In this document: positions 36,001 to 49,899 of the stretch, piece by piece
Layout of the letters: every line of letters starts with the position of its first letter
Position numbering within the stretch: position 1 is the stretch's first letter
Assembly (NCBI GenBank): GCA_000226015.1
Contig: JH152874.1
Coordinates: 35,015-94,755, forward strand
DNA from: Mnemiopsis leidyi
Taxonomy: Eukaryota; Ctenophora; Tentaculata; Lobata; Bolinopsidae
Direction: 5' to 3'
Length of the DNA stretch: 59,741 nucleotides
Notes under the pieces: generated by a model
The model's input: the letters and a program-made list of their open reading frames with translations, nothing else
Told to the model about the DNA's origin: nothing
Database searches by the model: none
Translations under genes and position numbers: made by a program

Positions 36001-39000
36001 GGATTCACCAGGATTGGGGTTTCTTTGGAATCCCGGCGTTAGTGGCTTCATCCTTGACATTTGTTAACCTTGGAAAGGATCCGTAGTCTTCAGAGAAAAA
36101 TGAAGCCGTGTTTTAAATCACTTTGAGTCTTACAAACCCACTTCACGAGCTATTAGCTTAATGGCAGACTGATTGACTATCAGTAAGAATTGTTCCCAAG
36201 GGAGCCGGCTTTATACTAGCGTCAGTTCTTTCTTGAACCAAACAGGTCGGAAAAATGAGAAGAAAGCAAAATGCAATAGGTAAACATGTTTAATGTAACT
36301 CACGCGTTAGCGGCCTGCAGTGAAACACCGTCGTACTGCATGAGAGCACACTTCATGAGAATGTGATCATGTTCAGGCGGGAAGTAGAGGGGAAACTGGA
36401 GAGTTCGCCTGATCTCCTCCCGGGTCCTCCCGGCAGCTCCCAGGGATAGGAGCAGCATGATGTTCATCACACTGAAATTTAGATGTTGAGGAATAAGTTT
36501 AAAAATATTGCATTTTGATTTAGATGCTGAGGTAGGATAAGATAACAATGATCTCAATAAGTACCCTTGTTATTTTTTCCTGGTGATTAGAGACGCTTTG
36601 GCATTTTAGGCGTAAATCGTTAGTTTTAACCTCGAAGGTTAACCTACCAAGTTTGAAACTTTTTTCTGAAGGATGATTTAGCGTCTTATTGATACTCAAA
36701 GATGTAAAATTACTGTGTCATGGGTAATAATAGTTTTGATTTAATTTGCCTAATGCTATAGATTCTAAGAATTTTAAAATCAAAGGTTATATAGGAAACC
36801 AGACTGCCGATTTCGAACAAATAAATTTGGATTAAATTATAAAATTATTTTCCTAGTCATAACGATTGTGGTGCATGAATTACTCTTAAGTCTTAACATA
36901 AACAAAGAGATGCTTCTAAATTTTATCTTGTTACAGAAACCACCACTGACTAATCAGCAATCTCCAAATTACAAACTTATAAATAGCTTCAAAAGTTCTA
37001 CGTAGCAGTATTCGCACAATGATGGTCTTGATCACTCATTTGTAAGTGTCATTTCATCACGCCTCCACGAATCTTGTACTTTCCCGCGCAAAACCAAAAC
37101 TATTTTCTTGCACGTGAGCTCTCTGTAATCATTATGTGGATTTGGAGTTGATTGGGTGCAGAGGAAACACTTGCCGTGAAGAAGAGTGCCCTCTTCAACA
37201 GAAGGGACTTCACGACCGCTATTTTTACCGTATATGTGCACGAATAATCTCCCCCTCAATAGCCATCATGTCTTCTTGTAAGTGTCTTACCCCTGAACTT
37301 ATCCGCCCATAAATTGTGTCCTTACGGCTGGAGGTTTAGATTTTAATGTAAATTAATGTGACGCATGTTGTGTGCAAGATATCGCCTGTCCTGCACGGTC
37401 GGCCATGTTAGCTAGAGAGATATCGCATGATGCGATATTCAGACTAAAAATAGAGCACCTTTTTTTACAAGTCTCTATTCAAATATCGATACGCTTGCTC
37501 GAGCTCGTGGCTCATCTACCACGCAAAAAACGTGAATAGTTCTGGGAATTATTTAAGAAAAATCCTGATTTGTCGCGGCGCAGCCCGATAATTAACCGTG
37601 TTAAAAATTCGGCTTCCCGACTTCCACATTCCGCAGCCGAAACATCGACGTTCTTCGGGAAGATTCACAGTTTTTAACATGTTAATCTTATAGATAGCAA
37701 GTGTTTTGATAATGCCATTTAATGTTAGGATGAGGTTGTAAGGTGTCGCCATTGCAGTAGGCATTGTAATGTGTCGCGGAGTTTTGGAGTTAAAGTGATA
37801 TACCGAAAATCGGAGAGTTTCTAGAAAGTAGTACGTGGTACTGTGCGGGCTGAAGAAATTTTAGTTTGACAGATATAACCGTATAACTTTAGTTTTTTGG
37901 ATTCTTTATAAAAAGAAAGATTGACATATATTTTAAAATTACTCAGTCTATAATCTATATTTTGTTATTCTGAAGTCATGGTTATGGTCCCTAAATTAAA
38001 GTCTTTGCCTAATGATTGGTATGATATGAGAGATTTCGCAATTTTGTTTTACGTCTTGAATCTGCAATCTTAACTTTTGCCCCAAAAGTATTGAATACTG
38101 CAATAGGAGGAAATGTTCGCAAAGCGGAAAATCTTACGATAATAAGTATTTTGTAAATTCAGAATATCAAACAATTCCCCCTTTCCAAATTATGATTCGA
38201 TATCAATTTGAACTCCTACAAAGTCTTAAAAATGAAAGATTTGTCAGTGGTACGATTCTATGAATTCAGAATACCTACTTACTTTATAAGATCAAAACAA
38301 CGAGCTTAAGCTGTGAAAATAAAACTAAGGGTTGAATTGGCAACGGGATCGTTGTTAAATTTATTTGCTTCAATCTACAAGTGTCTGTATGGTGTACGGC
38401 TGCATTTTGACGAAATCCTAGAAATAGTTTTCCCAACTCTCAATGCTGTCCCTTCGTTCGGTAAAAGCTATTGCCAAATAACCAAACTGTTAGACGGATT
38501 TCAATTTACTTGTTTTAAAAGTCACCCAGACAGTTCACATAAAGCCGTCATAAATTCCCGAACATATCCATGAACGTTATGCATCAGCTGGTACAGAGGT
38601 TTAAGCCAAAATTAATATCTTAACCCATGACCAAGAGACTACTTACTGTCTACTTAAAGGTTTCATAGCACGTTAAGTTCTAGGGGTAATTTGGGTTGAA
38701 CGAAAATGGTTGAACATGATATTTTGATTGGGTAGTTCAAATAGAATCACAATTTGTTCTGCTTTCATGTATCGGATCTTTACTTTAAGATGATGCATCA
38801 AAGCTTTGAAATTGATCAACGATATGCTATCCCGAACTTTTTGTGCCATGTACCATGGTGCTTACTATGTTGTTCCAACTTGAACTGCAATGCAAGGATC
38901 TGACTGTAACACACTCTTTACAGAGTTGAATGGTGTTATATGTTATTTTTGCCCTACCTTAAACAAAGTTGTATTACAAGTAGTAAGCTTACCATCATCC

Positions 39001-40465
39001 TTCTCACCTGAATGGAGAAATGACCATGTTTTCTGGGACGTGAGACTCAGCTGCTAGATTTCTCATAAGCTCAAACGCAAAGTTGTGCGAGTTGATAGCC
39101 AGGCCACACTTTTCGTTTCCATGCTCGTAAAATCCGGGTCTGCAACACTTGCTACACAGATCTTTTATACGGGGATCCTCTTCGATTTCTGGATGGAATA
39201 AAATATTAAAATATGTTGTAAGCTCTCATTTATTCAAAGAGAAATGAAATATTCAAAGTTTTTCTAGTTTAGTCTCAAGGAAACCATGAGCTCATGAAGT
39301 TAGACTACATTTCTTTCTTTAATGCTATCGAACAGCCTTACTAGTTACTAAACTTATATTCTACGTCAGTTATTAAATCTTGACGCCCTAATTATTTATT
39401 GCTAAAATTCTGGCAATCATGAACAATTCAAATTCATGAGCATGACCGAATCCTACATTGATCACTGATGTATCGACGATTGACGATCACAATTTCTTTA
39501 CGAGAAAAAATATTTCGAGGCACGGAGTTATATTATTATATGACGATGTAAGATAATTGAAATAACACTAATAAGAAAAACTGTTGCACACGCTTCCAAA
39601 TCTCAATCTTTCAGGATAAGCGTTCGATTTTTATGCTGCATTAACTTGGCTTGACCTATTGTTATTGTTTTTTCTTTACCTATCCAAGAGCCCTGTCAGG
39701 CGTCAGTCAACTAGTTACCCCGTCAATGAAATTTACTTAAAGGTGACAATAGCAATAAATGTTTTTGGAAGGATGTGCTACATAGCCAAATTTGACAAAT
39801 TTCCCATTCTTTAGTTAAGATATCACGAGGTTCATAGCCGATCAAACAGAGAAGGCTTAGAGCACAAATAAGTAAGTTAAAAGATTTTTCAGCTTCTTTA
39901 ATAAGCTATAGATTAGCTGTCAATAATTTATACTCTCTAACTTAATATTTGCGACATAAATTGCTATAATTATAAAGGCTGGGCTCGCAGTAGTTCAATG
40001 AAAAAAGTTAACAAAACTATGATTTAATCTTCTAGAATGTAGAACTTTATAACGAAGGGGTGCCGCCTAAAAATATTGGTGTCCGGTGCAGGAGACAGAA
40101 AAAAGTCCAGAAAATTAAGGTAGAGTTAACAGATATTTACCTTGGCACTTGTTTTAAAAATTCGGCCTTCTTCTTTAGAAATTTTAAATTTCTATAAGTT
40201 TAACACGACAAAACTTGACTTAAGTTTAAAACATGTGACGTCTTCAATCACTCAATTATTGAACGGACTTTGCGACTTAAACTACAAAAAAGCTCGATTT
40301 CAATTATCAATACTCGGAAGATACTGATAGCACATTTCACCAACCTGATATGTCTTTTTTTCGTTCTACGTGATTGGATCTCCCTCGATAACTTGTGATT
40401 CGACGGCCAGATGTTGAGCTGAGGATGAATACCACCAAAACCAATACCTTAATAATCCGAAACAT
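33071..40465 (-). CDS. Secreted inhibitory-type serpin
   Basis: Serine-protease-inhibitor family protein. Eight exons close in phase on the - strand: 40345-40465, 39008-39188, 36304-36471, 35617-35907, 35270-35445, 34404-34534, 33658-33795 and 33071-33241 (458 aa). A signal peptide (MFRIIKVLVLVVFILSSTSG) shows secretion. The next 50 residues are unusual: a Cys cluster (C52, C55, C56, C68) before the serpin core begins at NSHNFAFELMRNL. Core landmarks follow: MVISPFSVMNIMLLLSLGAA, FVNTVYFNGTWSF, VPKFTISYQ, LVNMGIRELF and HPFVFVIYDSCNNLILFQGR. The hinge EAGTEAAAYS (407-416, P17-P8) has the small residues required for loop insertion, so inhibition is expected. Canonical 17-residue spacing puts P1 at Met423, with Arg422 next to it. 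Target protease unknown. Confidence 0.93.
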
Positions 40466-43400
40466 GATTTGTCATCTGCCGTAAAAACTGTTTTAGGTTA
40501 GTGAATGGCTCCCCATCGTCACGTTGATGTAAAATAAATGAAAACAGAGGAAATATTATTTCCTACTACGGTTGCTTATATCGGTAAATCATAAACGTTG
40601 CTTCAAATCTTTTATAAGTAAACATCATCGCCTGCAACTTTAGTACGAAAATAGCATGCTTCCACAATTTAACAAGACCAAGTCAGCCAGTCCACCTTAA
40701 ACAGCAATATAAACAAAATAACGAGGGAATCTTCAAGAATGGAGATTGGCAAGGACAGGTAGAAGAACTAGAAGAAAACGAAGTAACAAATAACAGTCGG
40801 ATACCACTGGGGCAATCTGAATCAGTCACACCAAGGACGTATCTATTTTTTAGTCAGGCTAACACTTAGACAAAGTTAAAAAAGCGGAGCAAAGCCTTCA
40901 GCAAGGCAGCTTTATTTTCCAGGACCAGGCTAACGCAAACAACTTATCTTTGAGCTTTAAAAGATGAGGTTGGGCATGTGTGCCAGGAGAGTGCCATATA
41001 ATAGGGGGACCCCGCGATGATATCTCTGACGAAGTGAAAACTGGAAACAATTGCTGTTAACGAATTAGCGAGCGGTGATACTGGTAAGAGCGATAATTGT
41101 CCCGAACTATGCACACTGGCAGCTGCTAGTTACAAAATTAGGAACCCGCACAAAACTCGCATTCTTATTGCGGCAGCATCACTTGAAGTTCAAGCTTCAA
41201 TGGAAATACGGCCCGATTCCACGCTCAGGGAACAATCATGTGATCAGATTGTAACTGAACTAGGCCCGCCAAAACGAGACACACGCATCCTAAATGCTAT
41301 ATTTCTACTTGAGCTGAGCGGGCAAAAACACGTGACCCAAATCATGCCCAGGAAGCCAAACGCTGGCAGTGCATATACACTTTCGGACTGTAACTGGCTC
41401 TATGTTGGATTTTGAGTTATTTCAAGAATTCCAACCTGTTCCACCAAAGTAAAGCGATGGGAAGTCTAGTGGACACGTCGACAAATCTGGGCAAGCAATG
41501 TGTGAGAATGTGGCCCGCCAATCAGTCACTCAACGCTTAATTGATTCTGACAACGGTTTCACCTTCATCGCTTGTAGTCATAGCTGAAGGATATGTATAG
41601 CAGTCCAGATTGCGTTGCTCTGTTGAAGCACTTCCAAAAGGAGAATTAGCGGAATTAAAGTCAATTGTGATCAAGGAACAGCTTCCTGGAGCTGCACTTG
41701 ATGCTGGTATAAATGAAGTACAAGATAGAAACAGGAATCGGTGAAAGGCATCTCCTTCAAGGCGATGCTATAAAAATATATGATAGACCGAATCAATGGT
41801 CGAACCTCAAAGGCTTCGGTCAGTCGACCCCTCCTCGCAAACGAATCAAACGAACACATCTGCAACATTTGAGGTGTTTAAGAATCGGAAACAAACGCTC
41901 GGTAAGGGGTCCATTTACGGTGGTGACTTGATAATTCCCGGGAAAAAAGGAGCCGAGCATGAACTAATTGGAATGTGGCAAGTTTTGTCTGGTTCTGGCG
42001 AGAGAGGATCCCGCAGCTCGCTGCTCGAACTACTACTATACTATTACTAGTACTACTTTCCTTGCTCCCCGCGTGTTATGTCACGTAGAAACTGGTGCAC
42101 TTGGTGTTTAACTCGGCGAGACAAAACTGAATGAATCAAATTGTTGAAATACCGTTTCAGCGGGTTGGATGCACCCGAGGGATTTGCTCACAGGTGACGC
42201 AATGTCGATGCCCAGTCGGCTGCAACAGGGAGGACATCTTATAAAAACTGAATCCGACTGTAGATTTTTGAAACGCGCCTCGACTATGCAGTGAGCATAA
42301 AAACATTGCATTGCGAACAAACGTAGTTGCGGTGCTGCAGGCACTAAAATGAAGGGTTTATCATTCCAGAATTGAAGTCAAGCCACGGCTTGGTCTCGAA
42401 GACCAGTTCGAAATGTGAGTTTTTTAACAAGTATACTGACAATCTCTTTGTCTCGGTATTTCCCAGAAATAGCCGAATGCCTTGGGGCCTCACTCAGCGG
42501 ATAGAGATTCTCTGATGTTACGATACGGTGCTGGAAGGTATTTACTCCCCCCTACATCTTTCTAATAACCGGCCACCCCACTGGCATGTGAAGTATGTTC
42601 CAGTAGGAATGTACTAGGCACTAACGAGATATCCCCCAGCAAGGGTTCATGCTACACAACTGAATTCTTCCCCTCCCATTCCCCAGGCACAGATCAAACC
42701 CTACGTGGGTCTCCGGGTCCGGCCCTTCAGTTTGGCAGCCAAGCAGGAAAAATCGATTTAACCTCGTTTAACGAGCAATAAAACGACTGACTAACCTAGT
42801 AATGTTAGTGCTGGCCCAGATACCGGCAAGGAAAGACGCTGTAAGTCGAAGAGAAAGAAGCCGGTCTAAAGGGTGGGAGGTGTGGCCCCCAGACGGGGGA
42901 TATGTTACAACTTCCAGCGAGTCCCACATGACGCATCATCAATATATGGAGACAGCGAGTAGGTGGAAAAGGTCCCAGAACGGCTGAGAAGCTCTATTAC
43001 GTCTACACATTAGGTTAGCAGTTAGGACAAACCACCGGGTACACTTTGGGATAGCCTTGTGACTGATGGAAACTGTTTAGTGTCCGTCGCCCAGCCTGTT
43101 CGTCATTTCTTAATGTTTCAAGATACTTCGTTATGTCTAATTAAATTGTTGTCTGCGCAGATAGATAGTTGTAAGTTATAACCCATATACAGTGAAACCC
43201 CTTTTTCTGCGGTGCAGTTACCCCGTATATTCACTTTCAACAGGTCATCGTTAACTTTTGGCGGACTATGATCTGTTAGCTTTTCACAACAATCAGGGAT
43301 AATCTCGTTTGAGATTTTATCAGTGTTTAAATATAGCTCCATCCTGTCGGCATTGTATGGAAATGAATCGTGTCAGCTCGGTTCAAGGAATCTGGTAGAT

Positions 43401-46400
43401 CCACTGCCAACGGCATTAGTACGTGAAACTTTCCCAAAAATGGCCCTTGTAGCACAAAATTACAGTCCTCTTTGTAAAACGATATATCTCTTGCCAATGA
43501 AATATTCGTGAGTGTCCTATGACCGTTTAAGAAATACGAGTTCTAATACCAGCAGTCACCAAGAAACTGTGGATGGGTCAATAGATTTCATATCAGCAGT
43601 AAACTTTCTACTAAGTCAAGCGAAACGCACGAGACATCACAAGTATATACGAAATTATAGAAAAGACTAGGAGGCCCAGTAATCAGCAGCGCGGGCAAAC
43701 TCTTTTGCCTGACACCTGAAAAGCTTTAGTTACTTTCGACTGAACAAGCTAACAAGATACTTTTACAAACTGCTGGTTGATATAATATTAGCATGCGGTA
43801 TTGGTGGCACGAGCCCTTTGACATGCGGCAGGGCCAGGCGCTGCCGCAATCTAACTTAGAGTAGCGGTATTTTTAGAACTAAGTTTTTATCCTCAAATGC
43901 TGGTGCGATACGGCCATGACAATATTGACAGCTACCATGGCATTGTTAGTTCAAGTCCGGGACCGTGCGAAACAATTAAAAATCTTGTATGAATTCCATA
44001 ATTTCAGTTAACAGCAAGCTACACCCTTTAACGGGGTTCTACTAGGAAGCATTACGATCAAAAGCAAGCAACGTCTGTAAATCATAAAAAGCACCGATTG
44101 ACCATAGCTGTACGGCTAATCCTTGCAGATCAAGAATATATGGGGATAGATAATGACTTGTATCGATAAAAACTTTACAGAGAAAAAAAGTTTACAGGAC
44201 ACGAGCCGCAAAGCCAGTCTATTTCTATGTCTACAAATTTCCTGTGGAGGAACAGGGCCTGCAGGGGCTGGCTTGCCATGAATCAATAAGATCATGCACT
44301 AGCGAGTATGTAATCGGATTATTGGAGATCCGAACCTCATTAACAACAACGCAGATCTATGTCAATTTTCATTGCTATTTCTTGCATTAATCGTAAATCA
44401 ATATAGAAGTAAAAGTTTAATAGCATCTGAATTAGGTCACGAAAATCCAAAAAAGTTAGTTATTGTGCTGAATTCTGTACCAGTATAACCTGTAAGATTC
44501 GTCAGGCCTATAAGATAGATGGCCGAGTCTAGTCGATCTCAAAAGTTAGATTCTCATAAGATTGGGCGATTTGATGGTTAAGAAAGTACATTAGCTACTA
44601 TAGTTTATCTGAATGCCTCTGGATATTGCTTGTGTGAGAATCGTGTTTGATTGTAAGCTTCGCGTTTATTTAATAATTACATATGGGCTATGGTAGGGGC
44701 ATTTCAATTAAGCAAAGTTCAATTACTGAGAATTGAGAAAAAAATTTGACTCTAACAAGATTAAATGAAAGTACATAACAGAACACAGATTCTTTACAAA
44801 ATAACGTAATTACATAAAACCGTAAAGATTTGTTTACCCTGTGATCAAATATTATATTGAATGTGTCGTATAACAATCATACCAGACTGGAAATAAAACT
44901 TGTATGATTATAAGCCATAATTATTCAAACTTTAGTGCCTAAAATTGTTCTAATTTCAAAAACAGATTCAACAGTTTGTCACAGAACATTGAATTTGACC
45001 GGCCTTTCGTGTTATAGCCCCTGTCTAGACTTCCGTAGAATTCAATGGAAATATTGACATTTGAGCAAAATATTGTATTGAAGAGAGCCTCAAAAAGTCG
45101 CTTATAGGAAGTCCGATTTAAAGTGACCTAAGAAGTCGTTATTTTCATGTTCTTTCACTCTTAAATTAGCATGACATTGGCCATTTGTCTCAAAATGGAT
45201 CAATTGTATTCATCCATTTGGAAAAATTGATGAAATTAGTGGCTGGCTGATATCTTTTGTGGCAATCTCATCATTTGTCCGAAAAATTCAAAAAGTTCAA
45301 ATTTGCGGCTGGTAAACACCCTCAAACTTCAAATTCATGACATATCAACTCGACAGGTGGCACAGATCCTTAAATTTCTTTATCAACTCAACCTTATAAC
45401 GAACAAAGCTGTTTCACTGCATATAAGCATAAATCGTTAATACAAACATAAATGCATCGTGCTAGGTACAACAGGCAACAGCAGGTTACATTTGATTGAC
45501 GGATACTGCGAATCTCTCAATTAAATCTGTGACAAAACGCTCAGATACAGTAAGACTGATAGGTAAAAACTTAACTGTTAAAAATCCATATCTAATTAAT
45601 TCTGCAGTAGGTAAGTACTTAACGTTGCCTGACATTTTAACAAAAATTGAAATTCAGCAATAATGCTTAACATTCTCAACTTGGCAAGCATTAGTTGTTA
45701 ATTACTGTGGGAACTTGAATTTATCAAAGGAAAATAAAACTCTAATATTTAAGAAAACATCGTCAAAAGTTATCACTACCTAGACTGGCAAGTGGCAAGT
45801 AAAAAAGTAAGGTTTCAATCTCAACCAGATTCCCGAGTGTTGAGACACTGGTAGCTGCATTCTCCCTCTATAACTGTCTGTCTCTAATCTTCTCCTGAGG
45901 AAAGTCCAACTTGAAGAAGTAGAACAGGAATCCTCAATTTTTTCCAAGTGAGGACTAGGTGTCGTAATCATCACTATCTCAAGAATGTACTTGTAGAAAA
46001 TTTGTTGAGATGGTCGTTCAGAGAGCGGAGTGTAATTCTCAGCCGTCGACAGCCTGCCTTCGTTGTAGTAAGACTGAAACTTTCGTTGCCATGCACGTAA
46101 TGAAAAATCTGAATTTTTGTCTCTGGTTTACTTAGGGTCCATCAACAATTACACTTACCGGATATTCCTGTCAGATGTCAAATTCAATTGGTTACGTAAG
46201 TGTGAACAAATATTGTTAGAGTGGAATCTTATTTTGACCTCTCTTTTTGCCAGGTTTTTTGTCAAACGTATTTCATCATCCCTGATGACATAATTTTCTA
46301 AAAATGACGATGTCATAGCTGTATAGCTCAAAAAGAAGTTTTTGTTATCAATTTTTTTAATCTTTAAAAATAAACAGAAGTCTAGTTTACTTTACAGACG

Positions 46401-48834
46401 GTAACAATTATCAAATTGGTATAATGAGGATGATTGTAATTATCCTACACTGGAGTAATTATCATGCTCACTATGCTAACAATACTCTCAATATCCTGGA
46501 TCCACGTGCTTTAACTACTACCGGTAATTGGCACACGGCACAGCATTGCTTCGACGCAGCTCAGCGTCATGACTCTCGCTGCATTTATTTATGCTATGGC
46601 AACTATACCGTATATGGAATAATGCCTGCTCTTACTAAGCTGTTGTAGAGCAGGTACAGGCTCCAGTCTCCTCATATTATGTTCTCTCTAGGTTGCCTGT
46701 AGAGAACACACACGCAAGTTTTTGTACTTGCAGCTCTCTATAATTAATGTATTAAAATGTATTTCGTTTAAACTTACTCGCCACTTGTTGAGTCCTAAAT
46801 ACATTTCTTACAGCGTACAACACACACCGGACTTTTTCACAGCTTTACAAGGTATATTTAGACTTATATGAAACTGGTAAGGAGTCTGTATAATTTCCTA
46901 TTTTCTGGGTATGTAAATATGTATAAATACTATTTTTGCCCGCTTCTGTGCCAATTAGGGATATATGCTGTGTGGAACTGCCTAGATCCAGTTCCAGTGT
47001 GATCCAGGTCTTAAATGTTATCAGATATTGCTTCTTTGTCATTAGCGTGTTCTTATCGATTGGCACTCCTTTTAGTTACCGGATTTCGGTATGATTTAAA
47101 CTTGAGCGATGATATAAAACGCGCGTGTTTGGCTTGCTGTGATCATTAATTGGCACAGCTGATGGCTCTCTATTCGTTGATAGTTTCTTGATTCTTAATT
47201 TTCTCATCCAATTAGCCACTCATCAGTGCAACTACAGTTCATTGTCAGTAATTAGAATGTTTAATTTTCTGAATATTACACTATTTTTGGCTTTATACTG
47301 ATGGTTGACGTACATTGAGTGTTTGACTTGCACTTGGAGTTATACCCACCATGCCATGATACTTTGACAAACTTTTTCTTTTTTTTCTTTCAACAAGATG
47401 AAAATGTTTTGATGCATCCAAAACTCAAAAGTTCCAAATTACAGTTGAAAAAGCAAAATCGTGCCTTGAGTAAGTCATAGTTGAGTAAGTCATAGTGAGT
47501 TGAGTAAGTGATAAAGTGTACTGAACAGTCAATGTATTCGACTACCTCGTACTGCCTACATCTGCAGCTGTCGTGTACAATAATTATTAGAGCTATCCAT
47601 CCTCGCCTCTTACACGCTCTCTCTCTCATAGCAGCCGCCATCTAATCGGTAATATTGACATCTCTTTCGCTTTACGTGTATAGCTCTACTGGTATAGTAC
47701 CAGATGTAATTGTCTCATTGACGGATTTTAATTGTGTGCCGTTTTTAAAACTTGGGTCCCTAATTTTTGCCAAGACCATGTCCGGTGCAGTAGGAGTACT
47801 GGACTATCAATACTTATACTCTTATAGTTGTAGAATGATTATATGACTCTCTTGGTGTATACTGTACTATAGCATGTACTATGTCAGCAAATATATTGGA
47901 CTTTTTAATGCTTTCTTGCCTTGTCTCCAAGAACTATGTGAACTTATGTCTCGTCTCCGAGACTCGTTATAATTACCTTTGTTTCAAATTTGAGGAAACC
48001 TTCAGTTTCTTACTTACTCGACATTATGCCTTAGAAGTGCTATGTAACTTAAATTACTATTAGTGACTACGAAGAAATTTTCTCTTTTATGAAGGAGTAC
48101 CTGATTTTATTCACGTATCATACATTGTCAATGTGCTGTCAACACTTGCCATCTAAACTTGATTTAAAGTCATTCTTGTCAGTTTGTTTAAAAAAAGTGG
48201 CCTATAACATTTTTTCGACCAAAATAAAGCCTTCGCCTTCTCCATACATTATTGGTGCTCAATATAGCTGAAAAGCTTGCCAAGCTAGCACATCGTGACA
48301 CTGCTTTGATTGATAGGATACCCGGCAATTCACAGAATACCCAATAATTTACAGCAAAAATTTTGCTAATCTCCGAAAATTTTCATCTAATAGATGACAG
48401 TTTTTTGTCATTTTTTCGGGGGCAATATTAAGAGGCAATTATTTGTAAATTATGGTACAATTTAATAGATGAAATTTATTGGCACTAGCCGGAAACTGTA
48501 TCCCTCTTATTACACCTGAGCGATTTGATCATTTGCACAATACAATCGCGGCCGCGCCTCCACACTAAAGAATCGCAGTACGATCCTTGACCTTTGTGAT
48601 CATTGTCCTGCTTATTTCTGAGTCTCCTCTTGCTATAACTTCTAGTCATGTCATGATCCTTTTTTTGTACTCGTAGTCATATGGCTTCGAATTGTAAATT
48701 GTTGTCTGAATGATCAAAAGTTTTCGTTGAAATTTAGAGATCATCGTCGTCATCGTGATTGCGTCAACTGTTTCAATTGACACAAACACACAGCTCGACA
48801 GGTGCAGTATGTGACATGTCGCTGGAGGGGCGGA
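40466..48834. other. Gene-poor stretch upstream of serpin and death-domain gene
   Basis: No intact gene is recognised in 8.4 kb. Part of it (about 40,980-43,050) is richer in GC than its surroundings and has several short open frames, which suggests decayed mobile DNA; the longest is listed separately. A short tandem repeat (GAGTAAGTCATAGT-like units, 47467-47512) is present. No extracellular Cys-rich exon for the downstream death-domain gene was found on the + strand. Confidence 0.5.
41041..41415 (+). other. Unrecognised open frame, 124 codons
   Basis: The frame is open for 124 sense codons to a TGA at 41413-41415, with an internal Met at 41200. The composition is balanced rather than low-complexity (for example ASGDTGKSDNCPELCTLAAA, TRILIAAASLEVQASMEIR). 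It sits in a GC-richer island with no introns visible. It could be an exon or a mobile-element remnant. I do not recognise it and see no start or splice context strong enough to call a gene. Confidence 0.25.
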
Positions 48835-49899
48835 ATGAGCGGATACAATGTGAGCATCCCTGAAAGCGAACCACCGCTCTATCAGCTCCAGGACAACGGC
48901 TACACCGTGATATGGGCTCCCATCCTCTTTGCCACAGTGATTGCTCTTAGCCTGGTGGGGATCTTGGTGCCGTTGTGGGAGTTTCTGTTTCAGAGGGTGA
49001 GTTGGGGGATGGAGGGAGTGCGTATCTGCCGGTACTGTTGTCACGTTGCACGGACCTGTCGCGCCCCAGGATCCCTGTCCCGTTTGTACGGGGAGAAGGA
49101 ATGCTTTCCATTAAACTTTTAGCGTTGAGATTCGCATGCAATTAGGGGTTTAATGGTACTATCTCAAATATGTTCCAGTAGCGAGGTAACGCCATTTCAT
49201 TAATGCAGGTATTTATTTAACAGATCTCAGAAAAAAGTAAAACAAAGGTTTTCCTTCTCGGACCAGGTAGTTAAACCTGACTATCTGACCACGTGACCGG
49301 GGTCTGACCGACACTGTCCTCTTTCAGAAGCCGTTGAGGAGACACGTCAGCGTGGTTTCACTCTTTGACGATGGAGCGGAACTGGAACACGTCAGTGAAA
49401 TAAACCCGGAGATCAAGATGGAATTGGCTAGGATGCTGGACGAGCCGAGTCGCGGAGGCAAGGGATGGAGGGAACTGGCCAACGAACTCGGCTATCAGTA
49501 TGAGATCAAAGGTTAGTTTGATTTTAAATTGAGTCGAGTCATGGCTATTGTAGGGTTGAGCGAGGGAGGGACGGAAGGAGGCCCTACCAAACGTCGCAGG
49601 TACATACCAAATGAATTTTAAGGAAATCAAAGGCTGACAGGTGCGGGGCTGCAACTTTATAGGATCACGTTGTGTCAGTACGGATAATTTAGCCCAATCT
49701 TTCTGCAGGTCGGGCCGGTAGTGACAACCCTTACTTGGTAAGCCCTACAGTTTCTCTCCTGAACAGGTGGCAGTTTACCAACACCGCCACAGTTGAAAAC
49801 CTCCTCAAGTCCCTTTACTCGATAGAACGGAGTGACTGCGCCTGTCTCCTAGAGGCTAAATACAATGTTATACTTATTGAATGTCTAACCACTGTGTGA
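48835..49899 (+). CDS. Transmembrane death-domain protein, p75NTR/NRADD-like
   Basis: Three exons join in phase: 48835-48996, 49328-49511 and 49709-49899 (178 aa from the ATG). Visible order: a short N-terminal stretch with an NVS sequon, a transmembrane segment (about 24-47), a basic juxtamembrane KPLRRH, and a death domain (about 80-165). The death domain resembles that of p75 neurotrophin receptor: GKGWRELANELGYQ, then SLLNRWQFTNTATVENLLKS and LYSIERSDCACLLE. No Cys-rich ectodomain is seen. The frame is open upstream only to 48781, and possible acceptors end at 48793, 48801 and 48807. The exon could therefore be internal to a longer TNFR-type receptor whose ectodomain exons are far upstream, or the gene could encode a stub like vertebrate NRADD. 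Role: cell-surface adaptor for death or survival signalling, inferred only. Confidence 0.75.

Noticed and set aside
35990-36016. Triple GGATTCACCA-type repeat
   Set aside because: Too short (under 30 bases) for a CRISPR array or satellite; a minor intronic tandem repeat.
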